DNA of 64,000 nt from Actinomycetes bacterium (GTDB taxonomy: Bacteria; Actinomycetota; Acidimicrobiia; Acidimicrobiales; Microtrichaceae), in contig JAAEPF010000002.1 in the NCBI GenBank assembly GCA_024222295.1, positions 248,001 through 312,000 of the forward strand, read 5' to 3'. Position 1 is the first letter of the stretch. The number at the start of each line of letters is the position of its first letter. Both the position numbers and the translations under genes were made by a program. A model generated the notes under the pieces. It had not been told where the DNA came from. It did no database searches and worked only from the letters and a program-made list of their open reading frames with translations. Of the stretch, positions 19,504 through 26,601 are shown one piece after another.

Positions 19504-20775
19504 TCAGGCAGCGGTGACGGTCACTGGCAGTGACTCCAGGCCGCGGATGGTGAAGCTCGGCCTGTAGTGCGGCCGCCCGGTGGTGTTGCCGGCGGCCTCG
19601 AGCGCCGCAGTGTCGAGCTCCACCGACGCGAACCCGTCGAGCATGGCGCCGAAAATGATCTCGCCTTCGGCGCGCGCCAGGTGGGCACCCAGGCAGTGGT
19701 GCGCCCCCCAGCCGAAACTCAGCGGTGTCGGCACGGTGCCGTCCTCGCCGGAGAAGCGGGTGACGTCGAAGCGGGCGGGGTCGGTGTAGGTCGACTCGTC
19801 GTGGTTGCCGGCACCCTGCATGATCACGAACTGGTCGCCGCGCACCAGCTGCTCGTCCAGCAACTCGACCGGCTTGAGCACGGAGCGCACGTTCATCTGA
19901 ACCGGGGAGTCGTAACGCAGCATCTCCCAGATCGCAGATGGCATGAGCGAACGGTCTGCGCGCAGCAGTTCCATCTGCCCGGCGTGCTCCATGAGCAGGC
20001 GCAGGCCGTTGCCGATCAGGTTCGAGGTGGTATCGACGCCGGCCGCGTACAACAGGAGCGTGTTGGCAATCAGCTCTTCCTCGCTCAGCCGTTCACCCTC
20101 GGCCTCGACCTGGATCAACGCAGTGAACAGTGCGTCGTCGGGCTCGGCGCGCTTTCGTGCCGCCAGGTCCACGAAGTACTCGGCGAGCTCGCTGGTGGCC
20201 GCCTCTCCAGCGGCGATGGCGTCGTCGTCGGCGGCGGCGTCGATCAGGGAGGTGCCGCGGTGCACCAGCGGTGCGATCCGCTCGCTGTCCGCCATCGGCA
20301 CCCCCAGCAGTTCGGATATGACCGTGACGGGGAACGGCATCGCGATCTCTGCCATCAGGTCACCTCCGCCCGCCGCAGCCATGCGCTCGACGCGGTTGCC
20401 GATCAACTGCGCGAGGCGCGGCCGCAGAGCTTCGATGCGGCGCGGGGTGAATTCGCGGGCGACCAGACCCCGGATGCGGGTGTGGTCCGGCGGGTTGAGG
20501 AACAACATCACGTTGGAGTCCTCGTCGTTGCGTCGCTCCTCTCGCCCCGACAGGGTCCCGTTGAACTCCATGTCGCTCTCGGGGCGACCGAGCTTCGGGT
20601 GGCGCAGGGCCTCGAGGCAGTCGTCGTAGCGGGTGAGCACCCTTGAGCCGAAGCTGCTCCTCCATCGACCGAACTCGGAACGCATGCGTGCGTAGAGGGG
20701 GTAGGGGTCCTGGCGCCCCTCGTCGGTCAGCACCGCCTCCGCGAGCAGGTCGTCGGCGGTCGAGGTGTCGGTCAT
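19504..20775 (-). CDS. Cytochrome P450
   Basis: Soluble bacterial P450 of 423 residues. The I-helix oxygen-activation motif is AAGVDTTSN, the K-helix EMLR is the ExxR motif, and the haem loop FGWGAHHCLGAHLA carries the proximal ligand Cys361. The position before Gly in the haem loop is Trp where many have Gly or Ser, a tolerated variant. A redox partner is not adjacent. Many close relatives in actinobacteria hydroxylate fatty acids, steroids or terpenoids, but no substrate can be assigned. Confidence 0.92.
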   Translation of the reverse strand: MTDTSTADDLLAEAVLTDEGRQDPYPLYARMRSEFGRWRSSFGSRVLTRYDDCLEALRHPKLGRPESDMEFNGTLSGREERRNDEDSNVMLFLNPPDHTRIRGLVAREFTPRRIEALRPRLAQLIGNRVERMAAAGGGDLMAEIAMPFPVTVISELLGVPMADSERIAPLVHRGTSLIDAAADDDAIAAGEAATSELAEYFVDLAARKRAEPDDALFTALIQVEAEGERLSEEELIANTLLLYAAGVDTTSNLIGNGLRLLMEHAGQMELLRADRSLMPSAIWEMLRYDSPVQMNVRSVLKPVELLDEQLVRGDQFVIMQGAGNHDESTYTDPARFDVTRFSGEDGTVPTPLSFGWGAHHCLGAHLARAEGEIIFGAMLDGFASVELDTAALEAAGNTTGRPHYRPSFTIRGLESLPVTVTAA

Positions 20776-20824
20776 GGCCCAAGTCTGCCAGCAGCGACGA
20801 TGGCCGCGTGACTGGGTTGACGTG

Positions 20825-21049
20825 TCAGCTCAGCGGCCTGACCTGTTCGGTCGGGAACCAGGCCGGGAGGACGTGCAGGTCCGACTTGCGGCGCAGTCGC
20901 AGACCCTCGGGCTTGCTCTCTGCCACGGAGAAGCCAGGCACCCAGCGGCCGGAGAAGTCACTTCTCACCTCGACCTCGGTGCCCACTCCGGTCGAGCGGT
21001 CGGTGTCAGCCGCGGCGTGGGCGGTGTGCTGGTCTGTCTCGTCGATCAT
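20825..21049 (-). CDS. Small conserved-looking protein of unknown function
   Basis: A 74-residue protein that I do not recognise by name. The first 22 residues are polar and His/Asp-rich; the remainder (from GTEVEVRSDFSGRW) is a compact stretch with alternating hydrophobic residues and basic LRLRRKSD, suggesting a small beta fold. A perfect GGAGGAG five bases before the ATG at 21049 argues that it is a real gene, and an upstream reading frame that continues past it is not supported. It diverges from rnhB. Confidence 0.62.
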   Translation of the reverse strand: MIDETDQHTAHAAADTDRSTGVGTEVEVRSDFSGRWVPGFSVAESKPEGLRLRRKSDLHVLPAWFPTEQVRPLS

Positions 21050-21183
21050 GTGATCTCCTCCGCCACGTCTGTCGGGTTCTCGGTCGACGGACCTTGATGG
21101 GCAATGAGGCCCAACGCGTCTTCGTCGCAGCACCACCCGGTGCGTATAGGCGCCGTTGGTCCGTCGCCTTGACCGCCCGCAGG

Positions 21184-21189
21184 TAGGGT
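21184..21189 (+). promoter_or_regulatory. Candidate -10 of leaderless rnhB
   Basis: TAGGGT, seven bases before the ATG at 21197. Confidence 0.45.
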
Positions 21190-21196
21190 CGGTTCC

Positions 21197-21916
21197 ATGC
21201 CACGTCGCCGCCGGGGGCCGACGCTCAGCTTCGAGCGGGAGTTGTGGGAGGCAGGCCATGACGTGGTCGTGGGCCTTGACGAAGTCGGCCGGGGGGCATG
21301 GGCGGGACCGCTCACGATCGCGGCCGTGGTCCTGCCAAGGGACCGCCGGGTCTATGGGGTGCGCGACTCCAAGCAGCTGAGCGAAGCGCGTCGCGAGCAG
21401 CTCTTCGACCGCGTGAAGGACTGGTGCGATGCGGTCGGGGTGGGTCACGTCGACCACGATGAATGCGACCAGCTCGGCATGTCCGAAGCACAGCGGCTGG
21501 CCGCTCGCAGGGCGCTCGATTCCCTCGGTGTCGTTGCCGACCAGGTGCTGGTCGATGGTCCGTGGGACTTCGTGGGCGGGGGCAACACCCACACGATCGT
21601 GAAGGGCGACGCGAAGTGCCTGTCGATCGCCGCGGCTTCGATCGTGGCCAAGGTGAGCCGTGACCGCATGATGCGGGCACGGTCCCGCGACTACCCCGCC
21701 TACGACTTCGACCGCAACAAGGGCTACCCGTGCCCGCGCCACAAGCTCGCACTCAAGGGATATGGCCCCACGCCCATCCATCGCCACTCGTGGGCATTCA
21801 TGGACAACCTGCCGTGGTTGGCCACCCGCGTGGATCCGGTGTCCGCGCAGGGGCAGCTGTTCGACGAGCGTGACTGTGGACCCGTGGCGCTGAACCTGCT
21901 GGGGCCGACCTGGTAG
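21197..21916 (+). CDS. rnhB: Ribonuclease HII
   Basis: Endonuclease that cleaves RNA in RNA-DNA hybrids and at single ribonucleotides in DNA. The 239-residue protein has the hallmark GLDEVGRG (catalytic Asp28, Glu29), DSKQL, and the later acidic Asp in VDGPWDF, with KGDAKCLSIAAASIVAKVSRD completing the active-site region. The C-terminal GYPCPRH-LALKGYGPTPIHRHSW is also typical. The next gene starts 19 bases later. Confidence 0.94.
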   Translation: MPRRRRGPTLSFERELWEAGHDVVVGLDEVGRGAWAGPLTIAAVVLPRDRRVYGVRDSKQLSEARREQLFDRVKDWCDAVGVGHVDHDECDQLGMSEAQRLAARRALDSLGVVADQVLVDGPWDFVGGGNTHTIVKGDAKCLSIAAASIVAKVSRDRMMRARSRDYPAYDFDRNKGYPCPRHKLALKGYGPTPIHRHSWAFMDNLPWLATRVDPVSAQGQLFDERDCGPVALNLLGPTW

Positions 21917-21923
21917 TCGGCCT

Positions 21924-21929
21924 TAGGGT
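21924..21929 (+). promoter_or_regulatory. Candidate -10 of the cyclase-family gene
   Basis: TAGGGT, six bases before the ATG at 21936. Confidence 0.4.
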
Positions 21930-21935
21930 GCCGCC

Positions 21936-22601
21936 ATGGCGTCACAGCAGCACATCGACCTGAGCCATCCGATCAGCGAGGGGCTCGTCACCTATCCGGG
22001 CCTGCCCGAACCGAGGGTGTCCACGCACCTGTCGCGCGAGGCGGCCGAGGAGGCGTACGGACCGGGCGTGACGTTTTACATCGGCGTGGTCGAGATCTGC
22101 ACGAACACGGGCACCTACCTCGACGTGCCGTTCCACCGGTTCGCTGACGGCCACGACGTGGCCGAACTCGCACTCGACCGCGTCGCTGCGGTGCCTGCGG
22201 TGTGCATCGACGGCCGGGGAGAGCGCGCTGTCGACCTGGCAGGCGTTGGACCCGACCGGCTGGAAGGGCACGCAGTACTCGTGCGCACCGACCATTCGCA
22301 GCACTTCGCCACCGACGCCTATGCCGTGGATGCGCCGTACCTCACCGAGGGTGCGGCGGAAGCGCTGGTCGCTGCCGGCGTCGCCTGTGTGGGCATCGAC
22401 TCGCTCAACATCGACAACACCGACGACCTGCGCCGTCCTGTGCACACGGTGCTTTTGCGCGCCGGCATTCCGATCATCGAGCACCTCCGTGGCCTCGGCG
22501 GGTTGCCGGCGGACGGGTTCACCTTCACAGCCGTGCCGCCCAAGATCGAGGGGATCGGCACCTTCACCGTGCGCGCCTACGCAACCGTGCCCACCGCCTG
22601 A
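21936..22601 (+). CDS. Cyclase family protein (kynurenine-formamidase-like fold) with altered metal motif
   Basis: A 221-residue protein of the family that includes kynurenine formamidase KynB. In active KynB the zinc motif is HxGTHxDxPxH. Here it reads NTGTYLDVPFH, so the first two His are replaced by Asn and Tyr, while Asp and the last His remain. Other conserved parts (DLSHPISEGLVTYPG, the GIDSLNID loop and HxxLL) are kept. A different metal site or substrate is therefore likely; the reaction is unknown. It follows rnhB closely. Confidence 0.7.
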   Translation: MASQQHIDLSHPISEGLVTYPGLPEPRVSTHLSREAAEEAYGPGVTFYIGVVEICTNTGTYLDVPFHRFADGHDVAELALDRVAAVPAVCIDGRGERAVDLAGVGPDRLEGHAVLVRTDHSQHFATDAYAVDAPYLTEGAAEALVAAGVACVGIDSLNIDNTDDLRRPVHTVLLRAGIPIIEHLRGLGGLPADGFTFTAVPPKIEGIGTFTVRAYATVPTA

Positions 22602-22660
22602 CGAACCGCCTGATGGCGGCGGCGGAGGAGAGACCATGGCGGATCGGTGTGCCGGCAGGT

Positions 22661-23944
22661 TCAGTCGGAGCGCTGGGTGCCGACCATGATGTCCTTGAAC
22701 GGCGTGTTCTTGTCGACGCCCGGGCCCTTGGGCAACCCGAGCACCTGCTCGGAGACGATGTTCCGCATCACCTCGTCGGTGCCGCCGGCCACACGCATGC
22801 CCGGAACGCCGGTGAGCATCTTGGAGAACGAGAACGTGCCCCACTCGCCGGTGTCGGCGGTGATGCGCGGGCCGAGCACGCGCGAGACCCAGTCGGCGTA
22901 GGCCTTGAGGTTGTTGGTGAGCGCGAGCTTCGCGGTGGACAGTTCGGGGCCGGGCAGACCACCGGCCTTGATCTTGTCGAGGGCTCGCTGGTTGTTCCAC
23001 TTGGCGACCATGAACGACGTGTAGATGCGGGTGATCTCGTCGCGGGCCACGACATCGTCGGCCAGGCCGAAGTGCTCGAGCATCGCGTGGATGCGGCCGG
23101 GCGTGAACAGTCCGGCACCGCCGCCTGATCCGCCCGCTCCGATCGAGGCCCGTTCGTTCATCAGGGTGGTGAGCGCCACGGTCCAGCCGCCGTTGACGTC
23201 GCCGAGACGGTGGCTGTCGTGCACCCGCACCTCATCGAAGAACACCTCGTTGAAGTTGGAGCCACCGGTCATCTGGCGCAGCGGGCGGATCGTGACCGCC
23301 GGGTCCTTCATGTTCACCACGAACGCGGTCATGCCGCGGTGCTTGGGCAGGTCGGGGTCGGTGCGGCAGATCACCTCACCGATCTCGGAGAGGTGTGCGG
23401 AGGAGGTCCACACCTTCTGGCCTGTGAGAACCCACTCGTCGCCGTCTCGCATGGCCTTGGTGGAGATCGAGGCGAGGTCCGAACCCGAGCCCGGCTCGGA
23501 GAACAGCTGGCAGCCCACCTGGTCACCCCGGTAGAGGTCGCGCAGGTAGAGGTCCTTCACCTCGTCTGTGGCGTGGGCCAGGATCGTGGGCGCCACCATG
23601 CCGAGGCTGATCGCGAACACGCCCATGTTGGGCGTGATGTAGCCCGCTTCGATCGCGGCGTAGGCACGGTCGTACGCGGCAGGCAGCTCCCTGCCGCCGA
23701 AGTCCTTCGGACCCTGTATCCAGCCCAGCCCTGCGTCGAAGCGCTTGCGCCTCCACTCCTTTGCCGCCTCGGCCTCGATCGCCTCGGCGTCGCGGTCCTT
23801 CTCATCGAACACGGCGACGTCGTCGGAGCCCTCACCCCACTGGAAGTCCCTTTGCGGTGGGCGCTTCTCGGCGTTGTCGTCGAGGAACTTCGTGGCCTCC
23901 GCGGTGAAGTCGTCCATGGAGATCGTGGCGCTGGTGTCGGTCAT
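22661..23944 (-). CDS. Acyl-CoA dehydrogenase
   Basis: FAD flavoenzyme of 427 residues that introduces an alpha-beta double bond into acyl-CoA. The N-terminal helical domain contains GWIQGPKDFGG, the middle domain QLFSEPGSGSDLAS and VLTGQKVWTSSAH, and the C-terminal domain ends with GTDEVMRNIVSEQVLGLP. These are the standard signatures. The catalytic base cannot be fixed with certainty by eye. It is read away from the 24041 gene, with an inverted repeat (24002-24019) between the two starts. The chain-length preference is unknown. Confidence 0.9.
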   Translation of the reverse strand: MTDTSATISMDDFTAEATKFLDDNAEKRPPQRDFQWGEGSDDVAVFDEKDRDAEAIEAEAAKEWRRKRFDAGLGWIQGPKDFGGRELPAAYDRAYAAIEAGYITPNMGVFAISLGMVAPTILAHATDEVKDLYLRDLYRGDQVGCQLFSEPGSGSDLASISTKAMRDGDEWVLTGQKVWTSSAHLSEIGEVICRTDPDLPKHRGMTAFVVNMKDPAVTIRPLRQMTGGSNFNEVFFDEVRVHDSHRLGDVNGGWTVALTTLMNERASIGAGGSGGGAGLFTPGRIHAMLEHFGLADDVVARDEITRIYTSFMVAKWNNQRALDKIKAGGLPGPELSTAKLALTNNLKAYADWVSRVLGPRITADTGEWGTFSFSKMLTGVPGMRVAGGTDEVMRNIVSEQVLGLPKGPGVDKNTPFKDIMVGTQRSD

Positions 23945-24001
23945 GGTCCTGTCCGGAATCTGTGCCCTGGGGCTGGCGGTACCTGCGGTCCCGCGGTGTG
24001 T

Positions 24002-24019
24002 CTTGACTGTTCGGTCAAG
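24002..24019. promoter_or_regulatory. Inverted repeat, possible TetR-type operator
   Basis: CTTGAC and GTCAAG are perfect 6-base arms around a 6-base spacer, between the divergent acyl-CoA dehydrogenase and 24041 genes. The left arm includes TTGACT, which could also be a -35 for the rightward gene. TetR-family repressors often bind such repeats upstream of acyl-CoA genes; no repressor gene is in the window. Confidence 0.45.
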
Positions 24020-24027
24020 TTAGTCGG

Positions 24028-24033
24028 TACGGT
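24028..24033 (+). promoter_or_regulatory. Candidate -10 of the 24041 gene
   Basis: TACGGT, seven bases before the GTG start, 19 bases after TTGACT in the inverted repeat. Confidence 0.4.
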
Positions 24034-24040
24034 CTGGGGC

Positions 24041-24454
24041 GTGCGCACGCGACAGCTGACTCCGATCGTGGCCGCAGTGCTCTGGACCGGCTTCGTCTGG
24101 ATCGGCCGGATCCGCAATGCCCTGGCGGACGATGAACTGCAAGGGGCGGCGCTGTGGGGTGTGCTGGCGCTGAGCGCGTCGTTCCTGGGCCTGGCCCTGG
24201 CGGCTGCAGTGTTGACATGGCTGGACCGCGACCGTGGCGCCGGCAAGTGGCTGAGGCGGTTGGTGTTCGCCAATTTCGCTTGGGCATCGGCGGTCTGGGC
24301 GGTACGGATCGTGGACATCGCGTTCGCCTCTGACCACGATGCTCCGTTCATCATCGTGCACGTCGCACTGGGCGTCGTTTCAGCCGGTTTGTGGATGTGG
24401 GCACATCTCGGTGTACCTGCAACGGACTCAGAAGAAATCTCTCCGGGCGCCTAA
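24041..24454 (+). CDS. Small integral membrane protein of unknown function
   Basis: A 137-residue protein with about four predicted transmembrane helices: residues 8-22, 38-60, 72-92 and 104-122. The N terminus is basic and the final 14 residues are polar. I do not recognise a family. The GTG at 24041 gives a compact membrane protein; the same frame is open far upstream over the acyl-CoA dehydrogenase gene, without meaning. The inverted repeat just upstream could regulate it together with the dehydrogenase. Confidence 0.55.
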   Translation: MRTRQLTPIVAAVLWTGFVWIGRIRNALADDELQGAALWGVLALSASFLGLALAAAVLTWLDRDRGAGKWLRRLVFANFAWASAVWAVRIVDIAFASDHDAPFIIVHVALGVVSAGLWMWAHLGVPATDSEEISPGA

Positions 24455-24558
24455 TAATCGCCCTTGAGATGAGGCATGATGATCGGTGCAGCTTTGCTGT
24501 GGAGCATGTCGTCCTCCCATCCACCCTTCCTCTCCCATTTGGACGGCTTGGTTCGAGG

Positions 24559-24614
24559 GGTCGCCTCACATCGGTACTGATGGGGTCCGATGCGAGGCGA
24601 CCTTTCAATTTTTT
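24559..24614 (+). terminator. Strong intrinsic terminator
   Basis: Arms 24559-24574 and 24587-24602 form a 16-base stem with one mismatch, loop of 12, followed by TTTCAATTTTTT. This T run is exceptional in this GC-rich DNA. The nearest upstream plus-strand gene stops 105 bases earlier, so a short noncoding transcript might also end here. Confidence 0.75.
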
Positions 24615-24721
24615 GGCCGTTCGCGCCTCGAGCCGGTTCCGATGCTGCCGGGTCTGCGGACTACCGGCCGGACCCTGCCGGTCCGACCCGGTCGGGTGGG
24701 CGCCGGGTCCCGGCCCGTACG

Positions 24722-25234
24722 TCAGTTCTCCTGGTTGACCAGGTGGGTGGCAGCCATCTCGAAGTACTCCGACATGCGCAAGTGCAGCTCGGCCTGCAGG
24801 TCGTCGTCGAGCGGCGTCTGCGGCATCGTGGCCTCGAGTGCCTCACTCATCGCGGCCAGCCAGTGGTCGCGCTCGGCGGTTCCGATGGCGAAGGGGACGT
24901 GGCGCATCCGTAGGCGCGGGTGACCGCGCCGCTCGGAGTAGGTCTGCGGGCCTCCCCAGTACTGGCCGAGGAACAGGGCCAGGCGTTCCCGGGCTGGCCC
25001 GAGGTCCTGCTGTTCGGGGTAGAGCGCAAGCAGCACGTCGTCGTCTGCCACCAGAGCGTAGAAGCGTTCGACCAACTGGTCGAAGAACGCCTGACCGCCA
25101 ACGGCCTCGAACACCGTCACGCGGTGCTCGGGGTCGGACCCGTCCGTGCCGGCGGCGGTCGGGGGGCCATCCTGTGGGGTGCGTGCGGTTACCGGGATGT
25201 TGCTGCGCGGCGCTTCGTCGTTCACAACCCCCAT
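24722..25234 (-). CDS. glbO: Group II truncated haemoglobin (GlbO-like)
   Basis: Cytosolic haem protein of 170 residues. The globin core starts near residue 45 with TVFEAVGGQAFFDQLVERFYALV. YWGGPQTYSERRGHPRLRMRHVPF covers the group II distal/proximal region, the His in RMRH being the proximal ligand, and the Trp in DHWLAAM matches the conserved Trp G8 of GlbO. Roles in oxygen, NO or peroxide chemistry are known for the family. The first 45 residues are a disordered polar extension. I choose ATG 25234 because upstream sequence is the palindrome at 25295-25341, not conserved protein. Confidence 0.9.
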   Translation of the reverse strand: MGVVNDEAPRSNIPVTARTPQDGPPTAAGTDGSDPEHRVTVFEAVGGQAFFDQLVERFYALVADDDVLLALYPEQQDLGPARERLALFLGQYWGGPQTYSERRGHPRLRMRHVPFAIGTAERDHWLAAMSEALEATMPQTPLDDDLQAELHLRMSEYFEMAATHLVNQEN

Positions 25235-25294
25235 GGTGCCCCCGCGGTGGTCGCCCTGCTGAATCCGCCCACCTCGCTGAATCCGCCCAGCTGG

Positions 25295-25341
25295 TTCTGT
25301 TGGTGCTGGATCACGCCTGGCGTGATCCAGCACCAACAGAA
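25295..25341. repeat. 47-base near-perfect palindrome, element copy A
   Basis: Two 23-base arms around a central T, perfectly complementary. The ends read TTCTGTT/AACAGAA, the centre ATCACGCC-T-GGCGTGAT, with middle stem GGTGCTGG. It lies between the divergent glbO and 25393 genes, 60 bases before glbO and 51 bases before the other start. No T tract follows, and its position argues against a terminator. It shares its ends and core with the palindromes at 37924 and 57100. Confidence 0.9.
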
Positions 25342-25377
25342 GCTGTGTGGCAATTCCGTAGCTGTCCGCGGGCCGGG

Positions 25378-25383
25378 TAGGAT
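25378..25383 (+). promoter_or_regulatory. Candidate -10 of the 25393 gene
   Basis: TAGGAT, nine bases before the ATG. Confidence 0.4.
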
Positions 25384-25392
25384 CTGTCCGCT

Positions 25393-25725
25393 ATGGGACA
25401 ACCCGTGACCGTCCTCGAGAAGCCCGCCTCCCGTGCTGGTGTCGTGCGCTTCGAGACCAACCGGGCCCTCACGGGCACGGGCCATGAGAACTACGCCGCC
25501 GGCGAGGAGATCTTCGGCGAACGACCCCCCGACGTGGTGGCCAGGCGGCTGTTCGAGCGCGGCGGCATCGACCGTGTGCACATCAACGGCAACGTGATCA
25601 CGGTCGAGTTGGCCCGCGGCCACGACGCCGATGGCATCTCGGAGATCATCGCTGACCTCTACACCTACTACCGGCCGGGCGTGCCGGTGCCGACACCGGC
25701 GGACTTCGAGACCGACGAAGACTGA
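25393..25725 (+). CDS. Small protein resembling the NifU/Nfu N-terminal domain
   Basis: A 110-residue protein. The segment from PDVVARRLFERGGIDRVHINGNVITVEL resembles the Nfu N-terminal domain, where LF-GV-V-ITV is conserved, but no Cys is present and therefore no Fe-S ligand. The N-terminal third (RFETNRALTGTGHENY) looks like a separate conserved strand-rich part, and the C terminus is acidic. A role near Fe-S assembly is only a guess. It precedes the SOS-controlled imuA' gene but has its own hexamer upstream. Confidence 0.55.
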   Translation: MGQPVTVLEKPASRAGVVRFETNRALTGTGHENYAAGEEIFGERPPDVVARRLFERGGIDRVHINGNVITVELARGHDADGISEIIADLYTYYRPGVPVPTPADFETDED

Positions 25726-25768
25726 CGGCGGCAGGCTTCCCATCCCTGCGACCAGCCCCTTGCCAGTA

Positions 25769-25784
25769 TCGAACAAGTGTTCGA
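25769..25784. promoter_or_regulatory. LexA (SOS) box of imuA'-imuB
   Basis: TCGAACAAGTGTTCGA is a perfect match to the Gram-positive/actinobacterial SOS consensus CGAAC-N4-GTTCG. The dyad extends to 14-base arms at 25762-25791. A -10-like GATACT (25783-25788) ends six bases before the imuA' ATG, so LexA would cover the promoter. Confidence 0.88.
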
Positions 25785-25794
25785 TACTGGCTGA

Positions 25795-26601
25795 ATGTCA
25801 CCCGGCCCCGCCCCAGCGACCCCGTCGAACCTGTACGGCCTCCCCTCCGCTGGGGATTCACCCACCGACAACCTCCTGCGGCGTGGCATCGATCGTGAGC
25901 TGATCGAGCGGTTGAGGCCCATCAACCTGGCCGAGCAGCGGCTGCTGCCCCTCACTGCGGCCACCGAGCACCTGCTTCCCCGAGGCGGTCTGGTGCGCGG
26001 CAGCTGTGTCGTGGTGGGCGGGGGAGGCGGTGCCACCACCCTTGCCCTGGCGCTGGCATCCGGACCCTGCAACGCGGGTTCATGGGTGGCCTGTGTCGGC
26101 TTCGGACAGTTGGGGTGGGAGGCGGCAGAGGAAGTGGGCCTGCCGGTGGAGCGCCTGGTGGCGGTGCGCACCCCGAAGCAGCAGTGGGCCAAGGTCGTGG
26201 CCGCGCTTCTCGATTCCTTCGATGTCGTGATGTGCGGGCCGGAGGTGGTGCCAACGCAGGCGGAGCTTCGCCAGTTGAGGTCCCGTGCACGAGAGCGCGA
26301 GTCGGTGCTCATGGCTGTCTGTGGCGAACACACAGCCCTCGGCGCGCCGAGGCGTCGACGTCAATGGCCCACCCGTGACGTCGCCATGATGGTTCGTCGT
26401 TGCAGGTGGCATGGGCTGGGTCAGGGCTGGGGCCGTCTCGACAAGCGGCGCCTGGAGGTTCTCGTGGAGGGGCGCGGAGAGCTGAGCCGCCCCCGCATCG
26501 AGGAGGTGCTGATCGACTCACACGGCCGCCCTGAAACCGACGGGGCCGTGGTGCGCCGTCTGGAGGACGGGCCTGTCGTGTCGTTGGGGCAGGCGGGATG
26601 A
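25795..26601 (+). CDS. imuA': ImuA' RecA-like mutasome accessory protein
   Basis: A 268-residue protein in the position and size of actinobacterial ImuA', required with ImuB and DnaE2 for damage-induced mutagenesis. It shows a RecA-like core, but the P-loop position reads GSCVVVGGGGGATTLAL (about residues 69-85) with no Walker Lys, so ATP binding as in RecA is unlikely. The rest of the fold (VERLVAVRTPKQQWAKVVAALLDSFDVVMCGPE) fits ImuA'. It overlaps imuB by four bases and follows a LexA box with no Shine-Dalgarno sequence, so leaderless translation is likely. Confidence 0.85.
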   Translation: MSPGPAPATPSNLYGLPSAGDSPTDNLLRRGIDRELIERLRPINLAEQRLLPLTAATEHLLPRGGLVRGSCVVVGGGGGATTLALALASGPCNAGSWVACVGFGQLGWEAAEEVGLPVERLVAVRTPKQQWAKVVAALLDSFDVVMCGPEVVPTQAELRQLRSRARERESVLMAVCGEHTALGAPRRRRQWPTRDVAMMVRRCRWHGLGQGWGRLDKRRLEVLVEGRGELSRPRIEEVLIDSHGRPETDGAVVRRLEDGPVVSLGQAG

